DNA of 64,000 bases, from assembly GCF_000377005.1 (NCBI RefSeq), contig NZ_AQYB01000033.1, forward strand, positions 310,001 through 374,000, given 5' to 3'. Origin of the DNA: Streptococcus minor DSM 17118. GTDB taxonomy: Bacteria; Bacillota; Bacilli; Lactobacillales; Streptococcaceae. Below the pieces are notes generated by a model that ran no database searches, was not told the origin of the DNA, and worked only from the letters and a program-made list of their open reading frames with translations. Below, piece by piece: positions 10,584-19,664 of the stretch; the first letter of the stretch is position 1, and each line of letters starts with the position of its first letter. The position numbers and the translations under genes are program-made.

Positions 10584-11232
10584 CTGCTTTTTGTCCTTCC
10601 ATGATAGCAACACCTGATGAGGCACCAATACGTGTCGCACCTGCTTCAATAAAAGCAAGAGCATCTTCTAGGGAGCGAGCACCTCCAGAGGCTTTGACAC
10701 CCATTTCTGGACCAACTGTTTGGCGCATAAGTGCTATATCAGCTACCGTAGCACCTCCTGTAGAGAAGCCTGTTGAAGTCTTGACAAAGTCGGCACCAGC
10801 ACGCTGAGCTAGCTTGCATGCACGTACTTTTTCTTCATCTGTCAAAAGACATGTTTCAATGATAACCTTCACTAGCTTATCACCACTAGCTTTGACAACA
10901 GCATGAATGTCTGCTTCAACAAAGTCATCATCTCCATCTTTAAGGCGACCAATATTAATAACCATATCAATTTCATCAGCGCCATTTTCTATCGCATTTT
11001 TTGTTTCAAATGACTTGACTGCTGAAGTAGTTGCTCCCAAGGGGAAGCCAATCACTGTACAGACTTTGACATCTGTTCCGTTTAATTCATGTGCAGCCAG
11101 AGAAACCCAAGTTGGATTGACACAGACACTTGCAAAATCATATTTTTTAGCCTGCTCAATCAAAGTTAGAATCTGCTCTTCAGTTGCTTCTGGCTTCAAA
11201 AGGGTATGATCAATATACTTGTTTAATTCCAT
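10570..11232 (-). CDS. deoC: Deoxyribose-phosphate aldolase
   Basis: A 220-residue class I aldolase splitting 2-deoxyribose 5-phosphate into glyceraldehyde 3-phosphate and acetaldehyde. The TIM-barrel motifs are present: [10 protein letters not shown], the Schiff-base lysine in [11 protein letters not shown] or the later FVKTSTGF segment, and [10 protein letters not shown]. It lies between pdp and cdd in the nucleoside operon and carries deoxyribose from nucleosides into glycolysis. Confidence 0.95.
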   Translation of the reverse strand: MELNKYIDHTLLKPEATEEQILTLIEQAKKYDFASVCVNPTWVSLAAHELNGTDVKVCTVIGFPLGATTSAVKSFETKNAIENGADEIDMVINIGRLKDGDDDFVEADIHAVVKASGDKLVKVIIETCLLTDEEKVRACKLAQRAGADFVKTSTGFSTGGATVADIALMRQTVGPEMGVKASGGARSLEDALAFIEAGATRIGASSGVAIMEGQKADGGY

Positions 11233-11247
11233 TTTTTTCTCCGTACG

Positions 11248-12525
11248 TTATGAGACGATTTCTAATATTTCTTTCGTCTTTACCACAACATCTTCTATTT
11301 TAACATTTTTTTGAAATTCGGAAAGCATTTCATCCGAAATTTTGATATTGCTGAAAATGGTTGCAATTTTTTCGTTTTTCTTAATGCTTTGTCCGACTTT
11401 TTTAGCGAATACAATTCCTGATTCGTAATCTAATTGGTCTGTCTTGACAGCTCTACCTGCGCCCAATTTCATGGCAAACAAACCGAATTCTAAAGCTGGT
11501 AGAGCAGAGATTGTCCCTACTTGCTCTGCCAAAATATCTACTTGATATGCCACGTTCACTGGACGGTAAAGATCGTCAAGGTCTCCACCTTGGGCTGCAA
11601 CCATCTCTTCAAATTTCTGGAGTGCAGCTCCATTTTCCAAATGCTGGCGTACTTCGTCAATACTTTTCTCAATATTGGCTAGACCAAGCATGATTTGTGC
11701 TAACTCACAGATAAAATGAGTAACATCTTCACGGCCTTTCCCCTGTAAAATATCCAGGGCTTCCAATATTTCCAGACGGTTTCCAATACTAGTGCCTACT
11801 GGTTGGGACATATCGGTCAAAACTGCAACAGTCTTACGGCCAACTGCCTTACCCAATTCCACCATGGTCTGAGCCAACTGTCTCGCATCCTCGATATTCT
11901 TCATAAAGGCTCCCTCCCCAACGGTTACATCAAGGAGAATAGCATCAGCCCCTGCAGCAATCTTTTTGGACATCACCGAGCTAGCAATAAGCGGGATGGT
12001 GTCTACTGTAGCTGTTACATCACGCAAGGCATAGAGAAGTTTGTCCGCCTTTACTAGCTTGTCAGATTGCCCGATGACCGAAACACCAATATCTTGAACC
12101 TGCTTGATAAACTGCTCTTGCTCAATTTCGATTTGGTATCCTTTGATTGATTCAAGCTTATCTAGCGTACCACCTGTATGTCCTAGCCCTCGACCGCTCA
12201 TCTTGGCGACTGGGACATCGAAACTCGCTACTAGAGGTGCTAGAATTAAAGTTACCTTGTCTCCAACACCACCAGTTGAATGCTTGTCAACTTTTATACC
12301 AGCAATTGCTGACAAATCAATCTGCTCACCAGTTGCTACCATAGCCATGGTTAAATCAGAAATTTCCCTCGTTGTCATACCTTGGAAATAGATAGCCATA
12401 GCAAAGGCTGACATTTGGTAATCTGGGACATCTCCTGCTACGTAACCATTGATGAGCCATTCAATTTCTGCCTTACTTAATTCGAGCCCATCTCTTTTCT
12501 TTTGAATAAGGTCAACTGCTCTCAT
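11248..12525 (-). CDS. pdp: Pyrimidine-nucleoside phosphorylase
   Basis: A 425-residue enzyme that phosphorolyses uridine, deoxyuridine and thymidine to the base plus (deoxy)ribose 1-phosphate. The family signature SGRGLGHTGGTLDKLESI is present, as are the phosphate-binding segment KHSTGGVGDK and SVMSKKIAAGADAILLDVTVGEGAF. Length and residues fit Firmicute Pdp rather than the longer thymidine phosphorylase DeoA of enterics. Its ATG overlaps the stop of the upstream methyltransferase gene (ATGA), so it is translationally coupled. Confidence 0.95.
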   Translation of the reverse strand: MRAVDLIQKKRDGLELSKAEIEWLINGYVAGDVPDYQMSAFAMAIYFQGMTTREISDLTMAMVATGEQIDLSAIAGIKVDKHSTGGVGDKVTLILAPLVASFDVPVAKMSGRGLGHTGGTLDKLESIKGYQIEIEQEQFIKQVQDIGVSVIGQSDKLVKADKLLYALRDVTATVDTIPLIASSVMSKKIAAGADAILLDVTVGEGAFMKNIEDARQLAQTMVELGKAVGRKTVAVLTDMSQPVGTSIGNRLEILEALDILQGKGREDVTHFICELAQIMLGLANIEKSIDEVRQHLENGAALQKFEEMVAAQGGDLDDLYRPVNVAYQVDILAEQVGTISALPALEFGLFAMKLGAGRAVKTDQLDYESGIVFAKKVGQSIKKNEKIATIFSNIKISDEMLSEFQKNVKIEDVVVKTKEILEIVS

Positions 12526-13112
12526 TCTTTCACGCTTTCAAGGATATAGTAACCCTTGTCTTTCTTAAGAATTTGACAATTTCCAAAAACTTCTTCCATC
12601 TTGCTCTTGGCACTCGGTGCCCCTTGCTTTTTTTGGATAACAATGGTTAGACTACCTCGGTCCTCCAAATGATGAAAGGCGCCTTTTATTATCTCATGTA
12701 CTACAACTTTTCCTGCACGAATGGGTGGATTGGATATGATATAATCAAATTTCCCTTCCACATCTTCATAAATATTGGACTGAAAAACCTTGGCATCAAC
12801 CCAGTTTTTTTCCGCATTGGTTTTTGCTAAATCTACGGCACGACTGTTGATATCAATCAAAGTAGCTTGAACTCCAAAAACTTTGCCCAAAGTCAAACCA
12901 AGTGGGCCATATCCACAGCCCACATCCAATAATGTTTTACCTGATTCTAAGTTTAAGGTGTTGAGCAAGGCCTGACTGCCATAGTCCACCATCTTCTTGC
13001 TAAATACCCCAGCATCCGTGAGGAAGACCATAGGAGTATCCAATAATCGCACATGCAGCTCATGAATATCATGGTCTGCTGTAGGATTTTTCTCATAGTA
13101 CATATTTGTCAT
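12522..13112 (-). CDS. Class I SAM-dependent methyltransferase (RsmC-like)
   Basis: A 196-residue protein with the SAM-binding loop LLDVGCGYGPLG and the N-methyltransferase motif SNPPIR, as in RsmC-type rRNA guanine N2-methyltransferases; the length fits the short C-terminal-domain form common in Firmicutes. The rRNA target is inferred from family only. It is the first gene of the nucleoside operon. Its ATG lies six bases after the -10 box with no Shine-Dalgarno sequence, so the mRNA is predicted leaderless (see findings). A second in-frame ATG three codons later has no ribosome site either. Confidence 0.85.
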   Translation of the reverse strand: MTNMYYEKNPTADHDIHELHVRLLDTPMVFLTDAGVFSKKMVDYGSQALLNTLNLESGKTLLDVGCGYGPLGLTLGKVFGVQATLIDINSRAVDLAKTNAEKNWVDAKVFQSNIYEDVEGKFDYIISNPPIRAGKVVVHEIIKGAFHHLEDRGSLTIVIQKKQGAPSAKSKMEEVFGNCQILKKDKGYYILESVKE

Positions 13113-13118
13113 GTTCTT

Positions 13119-13147
13119 ATTATACCACTATGAAAAAACGTTTTCAA
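13119..13147 (-). promoter_or_regulatory. Nucleoside operon promoter overlapped by a cre-like site
   Basis: On the minus strand TTGAAA and TATAAT are separated by exactly 17 bases. Overlapping the -35 and spacer (13132-13147) is TTGAAAACGTTTTTTC, matching the cre consensus at 14 of 16 positions around a palindromic AAAACGTTTT core. The position fits CcpA repression of nucleoside catabolism. The -10 ends six bases before the first gene's ATG. Confidence 0.7.
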
Positions 13148-13224
13148 CACTTTTTATTATACGCTTCAAAGTTTTATTTCTGCATGAATATGACTGGTTA
13201 TTTCTTCTCAAATCTAAAAATTCG

Positions 13225-13233
13225 TGCTAGAAT
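13225..13233 (+). promoter_or_regulatory. coaA promoter, extended -10
   Basis: TGC-TAGAAT forms an extended -10 ending six bases before the coaA ATG. No clear -35 hexamer is seen. Confidence 0.6.
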
Positions 13234-13239
13234 AGGGCT

Positions 13240-14160
13240 ATGAAACAAGAATTAATTAATTTTGAAAAAATTAACCGTCAAACCTGGCAAAGATTGCATC
13301 GGGATACTACTGTCCCCTTAACCCAGGAAGAACTCAATTCTATCAAGAGTTTGAACGATAAAATTAGCCTCAAGGAAGTCCTAGATATCTATCTCCCTCT
13401 CCTTAACTTTATTTCCATCTACAAAAAATCTAGTGAAGACCTGTCTTTCTTTAAAAGTATCTTTCTACAGGAAAAAAATCGTACGCGCCCCTTTATCATC
13501 GGTATATCAGGCAGTGTGGCTGTTGGCAAATCAACAACTAGTCGGCTGTTGCAAATCCTTTTATCACGACGTTTCAAATGGGCTACTGTTGAAATGGTGA
13601 CTACGGATGGTTTTCTGTACCCAAATAAAATTTTAGAAGAAAAAAATATACTGGATCGAAAGGGTTTTCCCGAATCCTATGACATGGAACTTTTGTTGGA
13701 TTTCCTAGATTCCATCAAAAACGGTGAAGAATTTGAAATTCCGGTATACTCTCATGAGGTCTACGACATTATACCAGATAAGAAAGTGACTATTCAGCCA
13801 GTAGACTTTTTAATTGTCGAGGGAATCAATGTGTTTCAAAATCCGCAAAACCAAACTCTCTATGTCAGTGATTATTTCGATTTGTCAATTTATGTAGATG
13901 CTGATGTCGCCAATATCGAGACCTGGTATCTGGAACGCTTCCAAACCTTACTAAAACTTGCTGAAAAGGATCCTAACAACTACTACCACCGTTTTACTAA
14001 AATGCCTTTCAATCAGGTCTTAGCCATTGCGCAAGATACATGGAAAAATATCAACCTAGCTAATTTAGAAACATACATTGAGCCAACTCGGAGTCGAGCA
14101 GATATTATCCTTCATAAGGGACACAACCATGAAATTGATGAAATTTATCTAAAAAAATAA
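13240..14160 (+). CDS. coaA: Type I pantothenate kinase
   Basis: A 306-residue enzyme that phosphorylates pantothenate with ATP, the first step of coenzyme A synthesis. The P-loop is [12 protein letters not shown] (around residues 95-106), followed by [10 protein letters not shown] and the family segment KKGFPESYD-like RKGFPESYD. The start gives the usual family N-terminus. It is divergent from the nucleoside operon, and its ATG is only six bases from its -10 box without a ribosome site, suggesting leaderless translation. rpsT follows with its own promoter. Confidence 0.95.
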   Translation: MKQELINFEKINRQTWQRLHRDTTVPLTQEELNSIKSLNDKISLKEVLDIYLPLLNFISIYKKSSEDLSFFKSIFLQEKNRTRPFIIGISGSVAVGKSTTSRLLQILLSRRFKWATVEMVTTDGFLYPNKILEEKNILDRKGFPESYDMELLLDFLDSIKNGEEFEIPVYSHEVYDIIPDKKVTIQPVDFLIVEGINVFQNPQNQTLYVSDYFDLSIYVDADVANIETWYLERFQTLLKLAEKDPNNYYHRFTKMPFNQVLAIAQDTWKNINLANLETYIEPTRSRADIILHKGHNHEIDEIYLKK

Positions 14161-14167
14161 ATTTCTC

Positions 14168-14196
14168 TTGTCAAACGATCGATTTTCAGATATAAT
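14168..14196 (+). promoter_or_regulatory. rpsT promoter
   Basis: TTGTCA and a perfect TATAAT are spaced 17 bases apart, directly after the coaA stop and upstream of rpsT. A strong promoter, as expected for a ribosomal protein gene. Confidence 0.85.
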
Positions 14197-14232
14197 GGTA
14201 TGGTTAGTATAGAAAAGGTGGAGGTGAAACCA

Positions 14233-14466
14233 TTGGCAAACATTAAATCAGCTATTAAACGTGCTGAATTGAACGTAAAACAAAACGAAAAAAACTCAGC
14301 TCAAAAATCAGCTATGCGTACTGCAATCAAAGCATTCGAAGCAAATCCTACTGAAGAACTTTACCGTGCTGCTAGCTCAGCTATCGATAAAGCAGAAACA
14401 AAAGGCTTGATTCACAAAAACAAAGCGAGCCGCGACAAGGCACGTCTTGCTGCTAAACTTGCTTAA
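14233..14466 (+). CDS. rpsT: 30S ribosomal protein S20 (TTG start)
   Basis: A 77-residue basic protein that binds 16S rRNA early in 30S assembly. The sequence ([13 protein letters not shown] at the start, [12 protein letters not shown] at the end) is typical of S20. The start is TTG at 14233, about eight bases after GGAGG; an in-frame ATG 33 bases earlier would add 11 residues never seen in S20 and lies upstream of the ribosome site. It has its own strong promoter and terminator. Confidence 0.96.
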   Translation: MANIKSAIKRAELNVKQNEKNSAQKSAMRTAIKAFEANPTEELYRAASSAIDKAETKGLIHKNKASRDKARLAAKLA

Positions 14467-14472
14467 TGACTA

Positions 14473-14500
14473 AACGACCTTTTTCGGTCGTTTTTTCTTT
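14473..14500 (+). terminator. Terminator of rpsT
   Basis: AACGACC / GGTCGTT forms a 7-bp stem with a 6-base loop, followed by a T-rich tract, seven bases after the rpsT stop. Confidence 0.85.
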
Positions 14501-14521
14501 TCACAGAAGGGAAAAGATATT

Positions 14522-15031
14522 ATGAAAATCTCGGTTATTGGTTATTCTGGTAGTGGAAAGTCCACACTAACACAGCTACTATCAGATTACTATCAGATTC
14601 CAAAACTCCATTTAGACCAACTATTTTTTCTGGAAAATTGGCAGCCACGCACTGAAATAGACTTTACTAATCGCCTACAGGCCTTTTTACAGTCTAATCA
14701 AGATTGGATCATAGATGGGGTATTTAGCCGTTTTCTTTTTCGAGAAAGATTAGAAGCTGCTGATCAGATTATCTTCCTTGACTTTCCTAGATGGAGAACA
14801 TTTGGGAGAATCCTCAAGCGCTACTTTTGCTTTCGAGGGACGATTCGACCATCTGGTCCAGTTGGTTGTCAGGAAAAGCTAGATTGGCCCTTCGTCAAGT
14901 TCGTCCTTTTCACATCACGCCAACCAAAACGCAAGAAAATGTACCAACAAATTTGTCAAACTTATTCCAAAAAAATCATTGTTCTACATTCCCAAAAAGA
15001 GATAGATAACTTTATGAGGCATCTAAAATAG
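14522..15031 (+). CDS. Small P-loop nucleotide kinase-like protein (FlaR-type)
   Basis: A 169-residue protein with a perfect P-loop near the start (GYSGSGKST), an LHLDQLF segment and a WIIDGVFSR segment, as in the adenylate-kinase-like family often annotated as DNA topology modulation protein FlaR. The true substrate is unknown to me. AGAAGGGAAAAG precedes the ATG. It lies downstream of the rpsT terminator and may be read through from it. Its stop codon is inside the arm of the bidirectional terminator shared with ciaH. Confidence 0.7.
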   Translation: MKISVIGYSGSGKSTLTQLLSDYYQIPKLHLDQLFFLENWQPRTEIDFTNRLQAFLQSNQDWIIDGVFSRFLFRERLEAADQIIFLDFPRWRTFGRILKRYFCFRGTIRPSGPVGCQEKLDWPFVKFVLFTSRQPKRKKMYQQICQTYSKKIIVLHSQKEIDNFMRHLK

Positions 15032-15055
15032 CCAGAGTTCGTAACTCTGGCTATT
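15027..15055. terminator. Bidirectional terminator between the P-loop kinase and ciaH
   Basis: A perfect 13-bp stem (AATAGCCAGAGTT and its complement) with a 3-base loop lies between two convergent genes. On the minus strand TTTT follows; on the plus strand the flank is T-rich. Confidence 0.88.
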
Positions 15056-15057
15056 TA

Positions 15058-16434
15058 TTATTTTGTCTTAATAGGCAAACGGATTTCAAAAATAGAACCT
15101 TTAGGCTGGTTATTCTTGACAGATATACTACCATTTAGGCTATCTAAAATCTGCTTGGCAAGAGAAAGCCCCAAGCCAAAGCCACCTTTTTGCCTTGTCC
15201 TTGCCTTATCCACTCGGTAAAACCTATCAAAAATTTTCTTCTTATCACTATCACTGATACCAAGACCGTCATCTGTAACAGAAAAAAAGAGTTGTTTATC
15301 CCGAAGGACCAAGTCAATCTGAATATGACCACCATTTTCTGTATATTTAATGGCATTATCAAAGAGGATAGTCATCGCTTGTTTTAATAATGTTTTATCT
15401 GTATAAACTGTTTGGTGGATACGATTTTGAGCAGTAAGTTGACGGTTATTTTCTTTGGCTATAATTTTATAATTTTCAAGAATCGTATCAAAGTAACTTG
15501 GAGAAATAGGTACAATTTCTAATTTTAACCCATCGTCTCGTCTAGCTAGGTTCATGAGATTTGTTGTTAGCAGCCTCATATTACGGACTTCTTCTAGGCT
15601 AGATGCAATCTTTTCGCTAGATTCGAGGATGGTAGCTTCTGGTTTGCGAAACAGACTTTCTAAACGGTTTTGTAGCACAGCAAGTGGTGTACGTAGTTCG
15701 TGGCTAGCATTTTCTACAAAATCTTTCTGCTTCTGAAAACTAATCAGGAGCGGCTTGACACTGATCTGAGCGAGATAGAAACTAGCAAAGATAGAGATGA
15801 GCCAAAAACTAACCATGACCAAGAAGACAGTTGACTCATAACGAACCAATGAGTCTCTGATTTGAGTTGTGTTGAAGAGAATGGTCGCATATTGGATATC
15901 TATCCCCATACTTCTCACACTTTCTTCGTTGGACATATCTATCGTCATCATCCGATAAGTTTCATCATCACCAAAGGCAGTTGTTACAGTTGATTCGACG
16001 ATTTCATTTAATTTTTTTATTTCTGGTTTAATGCTGGCTAGGCCAGACATAGTGTCGAGATTATTGATGATATTGCCTTTTTTATCGTAGAGGATAACAT
16101 GATAATTAGTATTCAAACGTAACTTCGATGGCTTAAAGGGTTTGAAATTGCCATCTGCTTGACCCGATTGGTCAGCATCAACCGTTTTTCCCTCCTGTTC
16201 CAAAATCACTTCTGCATTGGAAGAAATCCCTCTTGCTAGAGCGAAATTAACAATGAGACTCGGTTCCTCACGAAACTCCTTAAAATTTTCATCTGAATGC
16301 TGGTACATGGTTGATCGCATCAGCTGAAAAATAATCATTGTCATTAAACTAAAAATCAATGTAAAAACTGCAAAGTAACGGATGAAATAAGAGAAATTTT
16401 CTGTTCCGTATAGGCGTTTCAATCTACTAAGCAT
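15058..16434 (-). CDS. ciaH: Sensor histidine kinase CiaH
   Basis: A 458-residue membrane histidine kinase. There is one membrane segment at about residues 18-39, an extracellular sensor region to about 190, a second membrane segment near 200-222, then the dimerisation domain with the phosphorylated histidine in [13 protein letters not shown] and the ATPase domain with N, G1 (VTDDGLGIS) and G2 ([10 protein letters not shown]) boxes. It overlaps ciaR by 8 bases. In streptococci CiaRH affects competence, cell-wall stress tolerance and virulence. The identification rests on sequence likeness to CiaH and pairing with CiaR. Confidence 0.9.
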   Translation of the reverse strand: MLSRLKRLYGTENFSYFIRYFAVFTLIFSLMTMIIFQLMRSTMYQHSDENFKEFREEPSLIVNFALARGISSNAEVILEQEGKTVDADQSGQADGNFKPFKPSKLRLNTNYHVILYDKKGNIINNLDTMSGLASIKPEIKKLNEIVESTVTTAFGDDETYRMMTIDMSNEESVRSMGIDIQYATILFNTTQIRDSLVRYESTVFLVMVSFWLISIFASFYLAQISVKPLLISFQKQKDFVENASHELRTPLAVLQNRLESLFRKPEATILESSEKIASSLEEVRNMRLLTTNLMNLARRDDGLKLEIVPISPSYFDTILENYKIIAKENNRQLTAQNRIHQTVYTDKTLLKQAMTILFDNAIKYTENGGHIQIDLVLRDKQLFFSVTDDGLGISDSDKKKIFDRFYRVDKARTRQKGGFGLGLSLAKQILDSLNGSISVKNNQPKGSIFEIRLPIKTK

Positions 16435-17098
16435 CTTTTAGGATATAGCCGACACTGCGAAGGGTTTGAAGATTCTCACCAAATGCCGTTCCTTTCAATT
16501 TTTTTCTGATTTTTGATACATAAACTTCTACTACTGAGACAGTCGTGTCACTATCGAATCCCCAAATACGGTCAAAAATCTGAGTTTTAGGTAGAATGAC
16601 ATTCTGATTTTGCAAGAAATAGACCAACAAATCAAACTCCTTTCCCAGCAACTCCACTTCTTCTTCACCTGCTAAAGTTGTATTCGTAGCTAAATTGACC
16701 GTCACATCTCCATATGTTAAGACATTTTCATTAAACTTCCCAGAGCGCTTCAAAAGAGCCTGAATACGCATTTTAAGCTCTTCTAGATAGAATGGCTTGG
16801 TCAGGTAGTCGTCCGCTCCCAATTCAAAGCCATGCCCCTTATCATCCAGGCTTTCCTTAGCTGTCATGATGAGGACTGGAGTCGTTATGCCTTTTTCTCG
16901 CAATTCTTTCAAAACTTGAAAACCATCTTTCTCTGGCAACATCAAATCTAGCAGAATCAAGTCATAAACACCAGACTCTGCTTCATATAATCCTTCATCC
17001 CCATCGAAAACCTGCATGACGTCTGCAAAATCATCCAAGAAATCAAAGACTGAATTGGACAAACTGAGATCATCTTCCACGAGCAAAATCTTTATCAT
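16427..17098 (-). CDS. ciaR: Response regulator CiaR (OmpR family)
   Basis: A 223-residue regulator. The receiver domain has acidic residues EDD near the N-terminus, the phosphorylated aspartate in LILLDLMLP (about residue 51) and the lysine in LTKPF. The C-terminal winged helix ends in [10 protein letters not shown]. It is cotranscribed with the overlapping ciaH. GAAGGAG precedes the ATG. A TATAAT lies about 35 bases upstream. CiaR usually binds TTTAAG-N5-TTTAAG; I see only a half site upstream, so autoregulation is not supported here. Confidence 0.92.
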   Translation of the reverse strand: MIKILLVEDDLSLSNSVFDFLDDFADVMQVFDGDEGLYEAESGVYDLILLDLMLPEKDGFQVLKELREKGITTPVLIMTAKESLDDKGHGFELGADDYLTKPFYLEELKMRIQALLKRSGKFNENVLTYGDVTVNLATNTTLAGEEEVELLGKEFDLLVYFLQNQNVILPKTQIFDRIWGFDSDTTVSVVEVYVSKIRKKLKGTAFGENLQTLRSVGYILKDA

Positions 17099-17168
17099 AG
17101 GCTACTCCTTCTACTGACTAGTACTTTCTATTATATCATGAAACATTTTTCTTTCATAAAATTATATT

Positions 17169-17273
17169 AGTTGACTATACTAGATAATCTTCTACTAGTG
17201 CTGTCTACTGACAGCTGCTAGGCCATTCAAAATGTTTCCAGCTCTTTCTGACTTTCCTTAGTATAAGTCAACT
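17169..17273. repeat. 105-bp element with terminal inverted repeats (MITE-like)
   Basis: The stretch begins with AGTTGACT-ATACTA and ends with TAGTATA-AGTCAACT, so the two ends are inverted repeats of about 14 bp with a single-base difference in spacing. Inside is a hairpin (17195-17221): CTAG-T-GCTGTC, loop TACT, GACAGC-TG-CTAG. No open reading frame is present. Size and structure resemble streptococcal miniature elements such as RUP or BOX, but it matches neither as I remember them. No second copy was seen in this window. Confidence 0.5.
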
Positions 17274-17288
17274 TCCTTAAACAATACT

Positions 17289-17316
17289 AAAAAAGAGGCC
17301 GAAAATCTTCGTCCTC
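17289..17316 (-). terminator. Terminator of the pst-phoU operon
   Basis: On the minus strand GAGG-A-CGAA pairs with TTCG-G-CCTC around a 4-base loop, followed by six T, just after phoU. Confidence 0.85.
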
Positions 17317-17337
17317 TCATGTAGTGTATGTTTAGCT

Positions 17338-17994
17338 CTACAATTCAGTAATTTTTCCTGTATTGAGATACACAACCCATTCACAAATATTTTTAGCGTA
17401 GTCGCCGATACGTTCTAAGGATGAAATAACTTGGAAATAATCACGACCAGTTACAATTAAATCCGGATCCTTTTTGATTTCTTCCGTTGCTAGTTCACGG
17501 ATTTGTTCGAAATATTGGTTAACCAACTCATCTTTTGCAGCAATATCGTAAGCCTGATCACTATCTCCCTTGTGCAAGTAGAGTTCCAATACAGACTCCA
17601 CCAGTTGACGCACTTGACGGCCCATCTTGTTGATTTCTGCTTCGACTGATAGGATACGAACCTCGCCCTTCATTCGAATGGTTGCTTCTGCAATAGAAAC
17701 TGCATGGTCACCCATCCGCTCAAGATCGCTTGTAGCTTTCAAAACGGTGATAACAGTGCGCAAATCCGCAGAAACAGGTTGTTGCAAAGCAATAATTTCT
17801 AGTGATTTTTGCTCTAATTTCAATTCAAACTCATTGATCTTAGCATCTGCTTCAATGATTTCTTTGGCCAATTCACGGTCATGAGTGATAAAGGCACGGA
17901 CAGTCTTGTTGATTTGTCCCAACACCTCATTTCCCATTGCATAGAACTGGTTGTTCAATTTATCTAATTCTTCCTCAAATTGAGTTCGTAACAT
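17338..17994 (-). CDS. phoU: Phosphate transport regulator PhoU
   Basis: A 218-residue all-helical protein with two copies of the PhoU domain and the metal-binding E/D-rich motifs (TSDLERMGDHA and ISSLERIGDYAKNI). It modulates the Pst transporter and phosphate signalling. I chose the ATG at 17994 because GAGGTTATT precedes it and the protein starts MLRTQFEEEL; the longer in-frame ATG adds ten odd residues. It is the last gene of the pst operon and is followed by a terminator. Confidence 0.93.
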   Translation of the reverse strand: MLRTQFEEELDKLNNQFYAMGNEVLGQINKTVRAFITHDRELAKEIIEADAKINEFELKLEQKSLEIIALQQPVSADLRTVITVLKATSDLERMGDHAVSIAEATIRMKGEVRILSVEAEINKMGRQVRQLVESVLELYLHKGDSDQAYDIAAKDELVNQYFEQIRELATEEIKKDPDLIVTGRDYFQVISSLERIGDYAKNICEWVVYLNTGKITEL

Positions 17995-18029
17995 AATAAC
18001 CTCTTTTCTTAGTCGGAAAAGCAAAAAGC

Positions 18030-18788
18030 CTATCCAAACTTACCTGTAATGTAGTCTTCTGTTTCCTTGTGCACTGGTCCCATAAACATTTCCTTAGTGG
18101 TATTGTATTCAATCAGATCACCGGCTAAGAAGAAGCCAGTTCGATCAGAAATCCGTGATGCCTGTTGCATAGAACGAGTGACCACGACCATAGTATACAT
18201 ATCTTTCAGATTATAAAGAGTTTCCTCAATTTTTCCTGCTGAAATAGGATCCAAGGCTGAAGTAGGTTCATCCAGAAGGATGATTTTAGGACTGGTTGCT
18301 AGTACACGGGCCACACAAACACGCTGCTGCTGACCACCTGATAGCCCCAAGGCTGAATCATGAAGCCGATCCTTAACCTCATCCCAAATAGATGCACCGA
18401 TTAAAGATTTTTCGACAACCTCATCCAAAACCTGCTTGTCTTTAATGCCCTTGATACGGAGTCCATAGACAACATTCTCATAAATGGTCATAGGGAATGG
18501 ATTTGGTTGCTGAAAGACCATACCGATTTCTTTACGTAAATCAACTGTGTCTGTACGTGGACTATAAATATTGTGTCCATTATAAGTGATAGCGCCTGTC
18601 AAGGTTACTTCAGGATTCAAATCTCCCATACGATTGATGGAACGCAAGAGAGTGGATTTGCCAGATCCTGATGGTCCGATGAGGGCTGTGATTTCATTAG
18701 GGTAGAAATCTATCGACACATTGTTCAAGGCTTTCTTTTTATTGTAATAAACAGACAAGTCTTTCACTTGTACAATTGGTTCTGTCAT
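18030..18788 (-). CDS. pstB: Phosphate ABC transporter ATPase PstB (second copy)
   Basis: A 252-residue ATPase. Walker A is [13 protein letters not shown], the signature is LSGGQQQR, and Walker B is [13 protein letters not shown]. The usual H-loop histidine of THNMQQA is replaced: the segment reads VVTRSMQQA, with arginine in the histidine position, a variant common in the second PstB of streptococci. It sits between pstB1 and phoU. Two PstB subunits per operon are normal in Lactobacillales and may form a mixed dimer. Confidence 0.92.
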   Translation of the reverse strand: MTEPIVQVKDLSVYYNKKKALNNVSIDFYPNEITALIGPSGSGKSTLLRSINRMGDLNPEVTLTGAITYNGHNIYSPRTDTVDLRKEIGMVFQQPNPFPMTIYENVVYGLRIKGIKDKQVLDEVVEKSLIGASIWDEVKDRLHDSALGLSGGQQQRVCVARVLATSPKIILLDEPTSALDPISAGKIEETLYNLKDMYTMVVVTRSMQQASRISDRTGFFLAGDLIEYNTTKEMFMGPVHKETEDYITGKFG

Positions 18789-18797
18789 GGCTTCCTC

Positions 18798-19601
18798 CTA
18801 TCCAAATCGTCCAGATACATAATCACTAGTCGATTGACATTTCGCATTCTGGAAGATGTTGGCTGTCTTATCATACTCAATCAAGTCACCCAGATAAAAG
18901 AAGCCTGTATAGTCACTCGCACGGGCTGCTTGCTGCATATTGTGTGTGACGATGACAATGGTATAATTTTTCTTCAGCTCAAACATGGTTTCTTCCAACT
19001 GCATGGTGGCAATTGGGTCCAAAGCAGAAGCTGGCTCATCCATGAGCAAGATATCTGGTTTTACAGAGATAGCACGTGCAATACATAGACGCTGCTGTTG
19101 ACCACCTGATAAAGTGAAGGCTGACTTATGCAGATCATCCTTAACTTGCTCCCAAAGGGCTGCTTGCTTGAGTGAGGTTTCAACAATCTCATCTAAGACT
19201 TTCTTATCCTTAACACCAGCACGCTCATAGGCAAATGTAATATTGTTATAAATGGATTTAGCAAACGGATTTGGACGCTGGAAAACCATGCCAATGTGCT
19301 TACGCATCTCATAGACATTGATGTTAGGGGCATTGACATCAATCCCTTCATAGAGAATTTCTCCAGTAACTTTTGCTATGTCAATTGTATCATTCATTCG
19401 GTTTAGACTACGTAAAAACGTTGACTTCCCGCATCCTGAAGGACCGATAAGGGCTGTGATTTTATTTTTTTCAAACTGCATATCAATACCTTTGATTGCC
19501 TCTTTTTGACCATAGTAGACATGGAGATCTTTGGTCTCAAGTGCTACAATCTCTTTCGGAAAGGTGATGATATGGCGTTCATTCCAATTGTATTCAGCCA
19601 T
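18798..19601 (-). CDS. pstB: Phosphate ABC transporter ATPase PstB (first copy)
   Basis: A 267-residue ATPase with Walker [14 protein letters not shown], signature [10 protein letters not shown], Walker [14 protein letters not shown] and an intact switch histidine in [12 protein letters not shown]. It has about 15 extra N-terminal residues compared with the second copy. It lies downstream of pstA with a gap of about 60 bases. It energises PstC/PstA for high-affinity phosphate uptake. Confidence 0.93.
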   Translation of the reverse strand: MAEYNWNERHIITFPKEIVALETKDLHVYYGQKEAIKGIDMQFEKNKITALIGPSGCGKSTFLRSLNRMNDTIDIAKVTGEILYEGIDVNAPNINVYEMRKHIGMVFQRPNPFAKSIYNNITFAYERAGVKDKKVLDEIVETSLKQAALWEQVKDDLHKSAFTLSGGQQQRLCIARAISVKPDILLMDEPASALDPIATMQLEETMFELKKNYTIVIVTHNMQQAARASDYTGFFYLGDLIEYDKTANIFQNAKCQSTSDYVSGRFG

Positions 19602-19664
19602 GTATTCTCCTATTAATTAGTTGTTTATGATTGGTTTTTTCTTCAAAAACTAGCGCTATGATTA

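Noticed and set aside
14200-14232. Longer S20 start at an upstream ATG
   Set aside because: It would add 11 residues not found in S20 and lies ahead of the GGAGG; the TTG at 14233 fits.
17099-17337. CiaR autoregulatory site
   Set aside because: Only one TTTAAG half is seen, not the TTTAAG-N5-TTTAAG pair.
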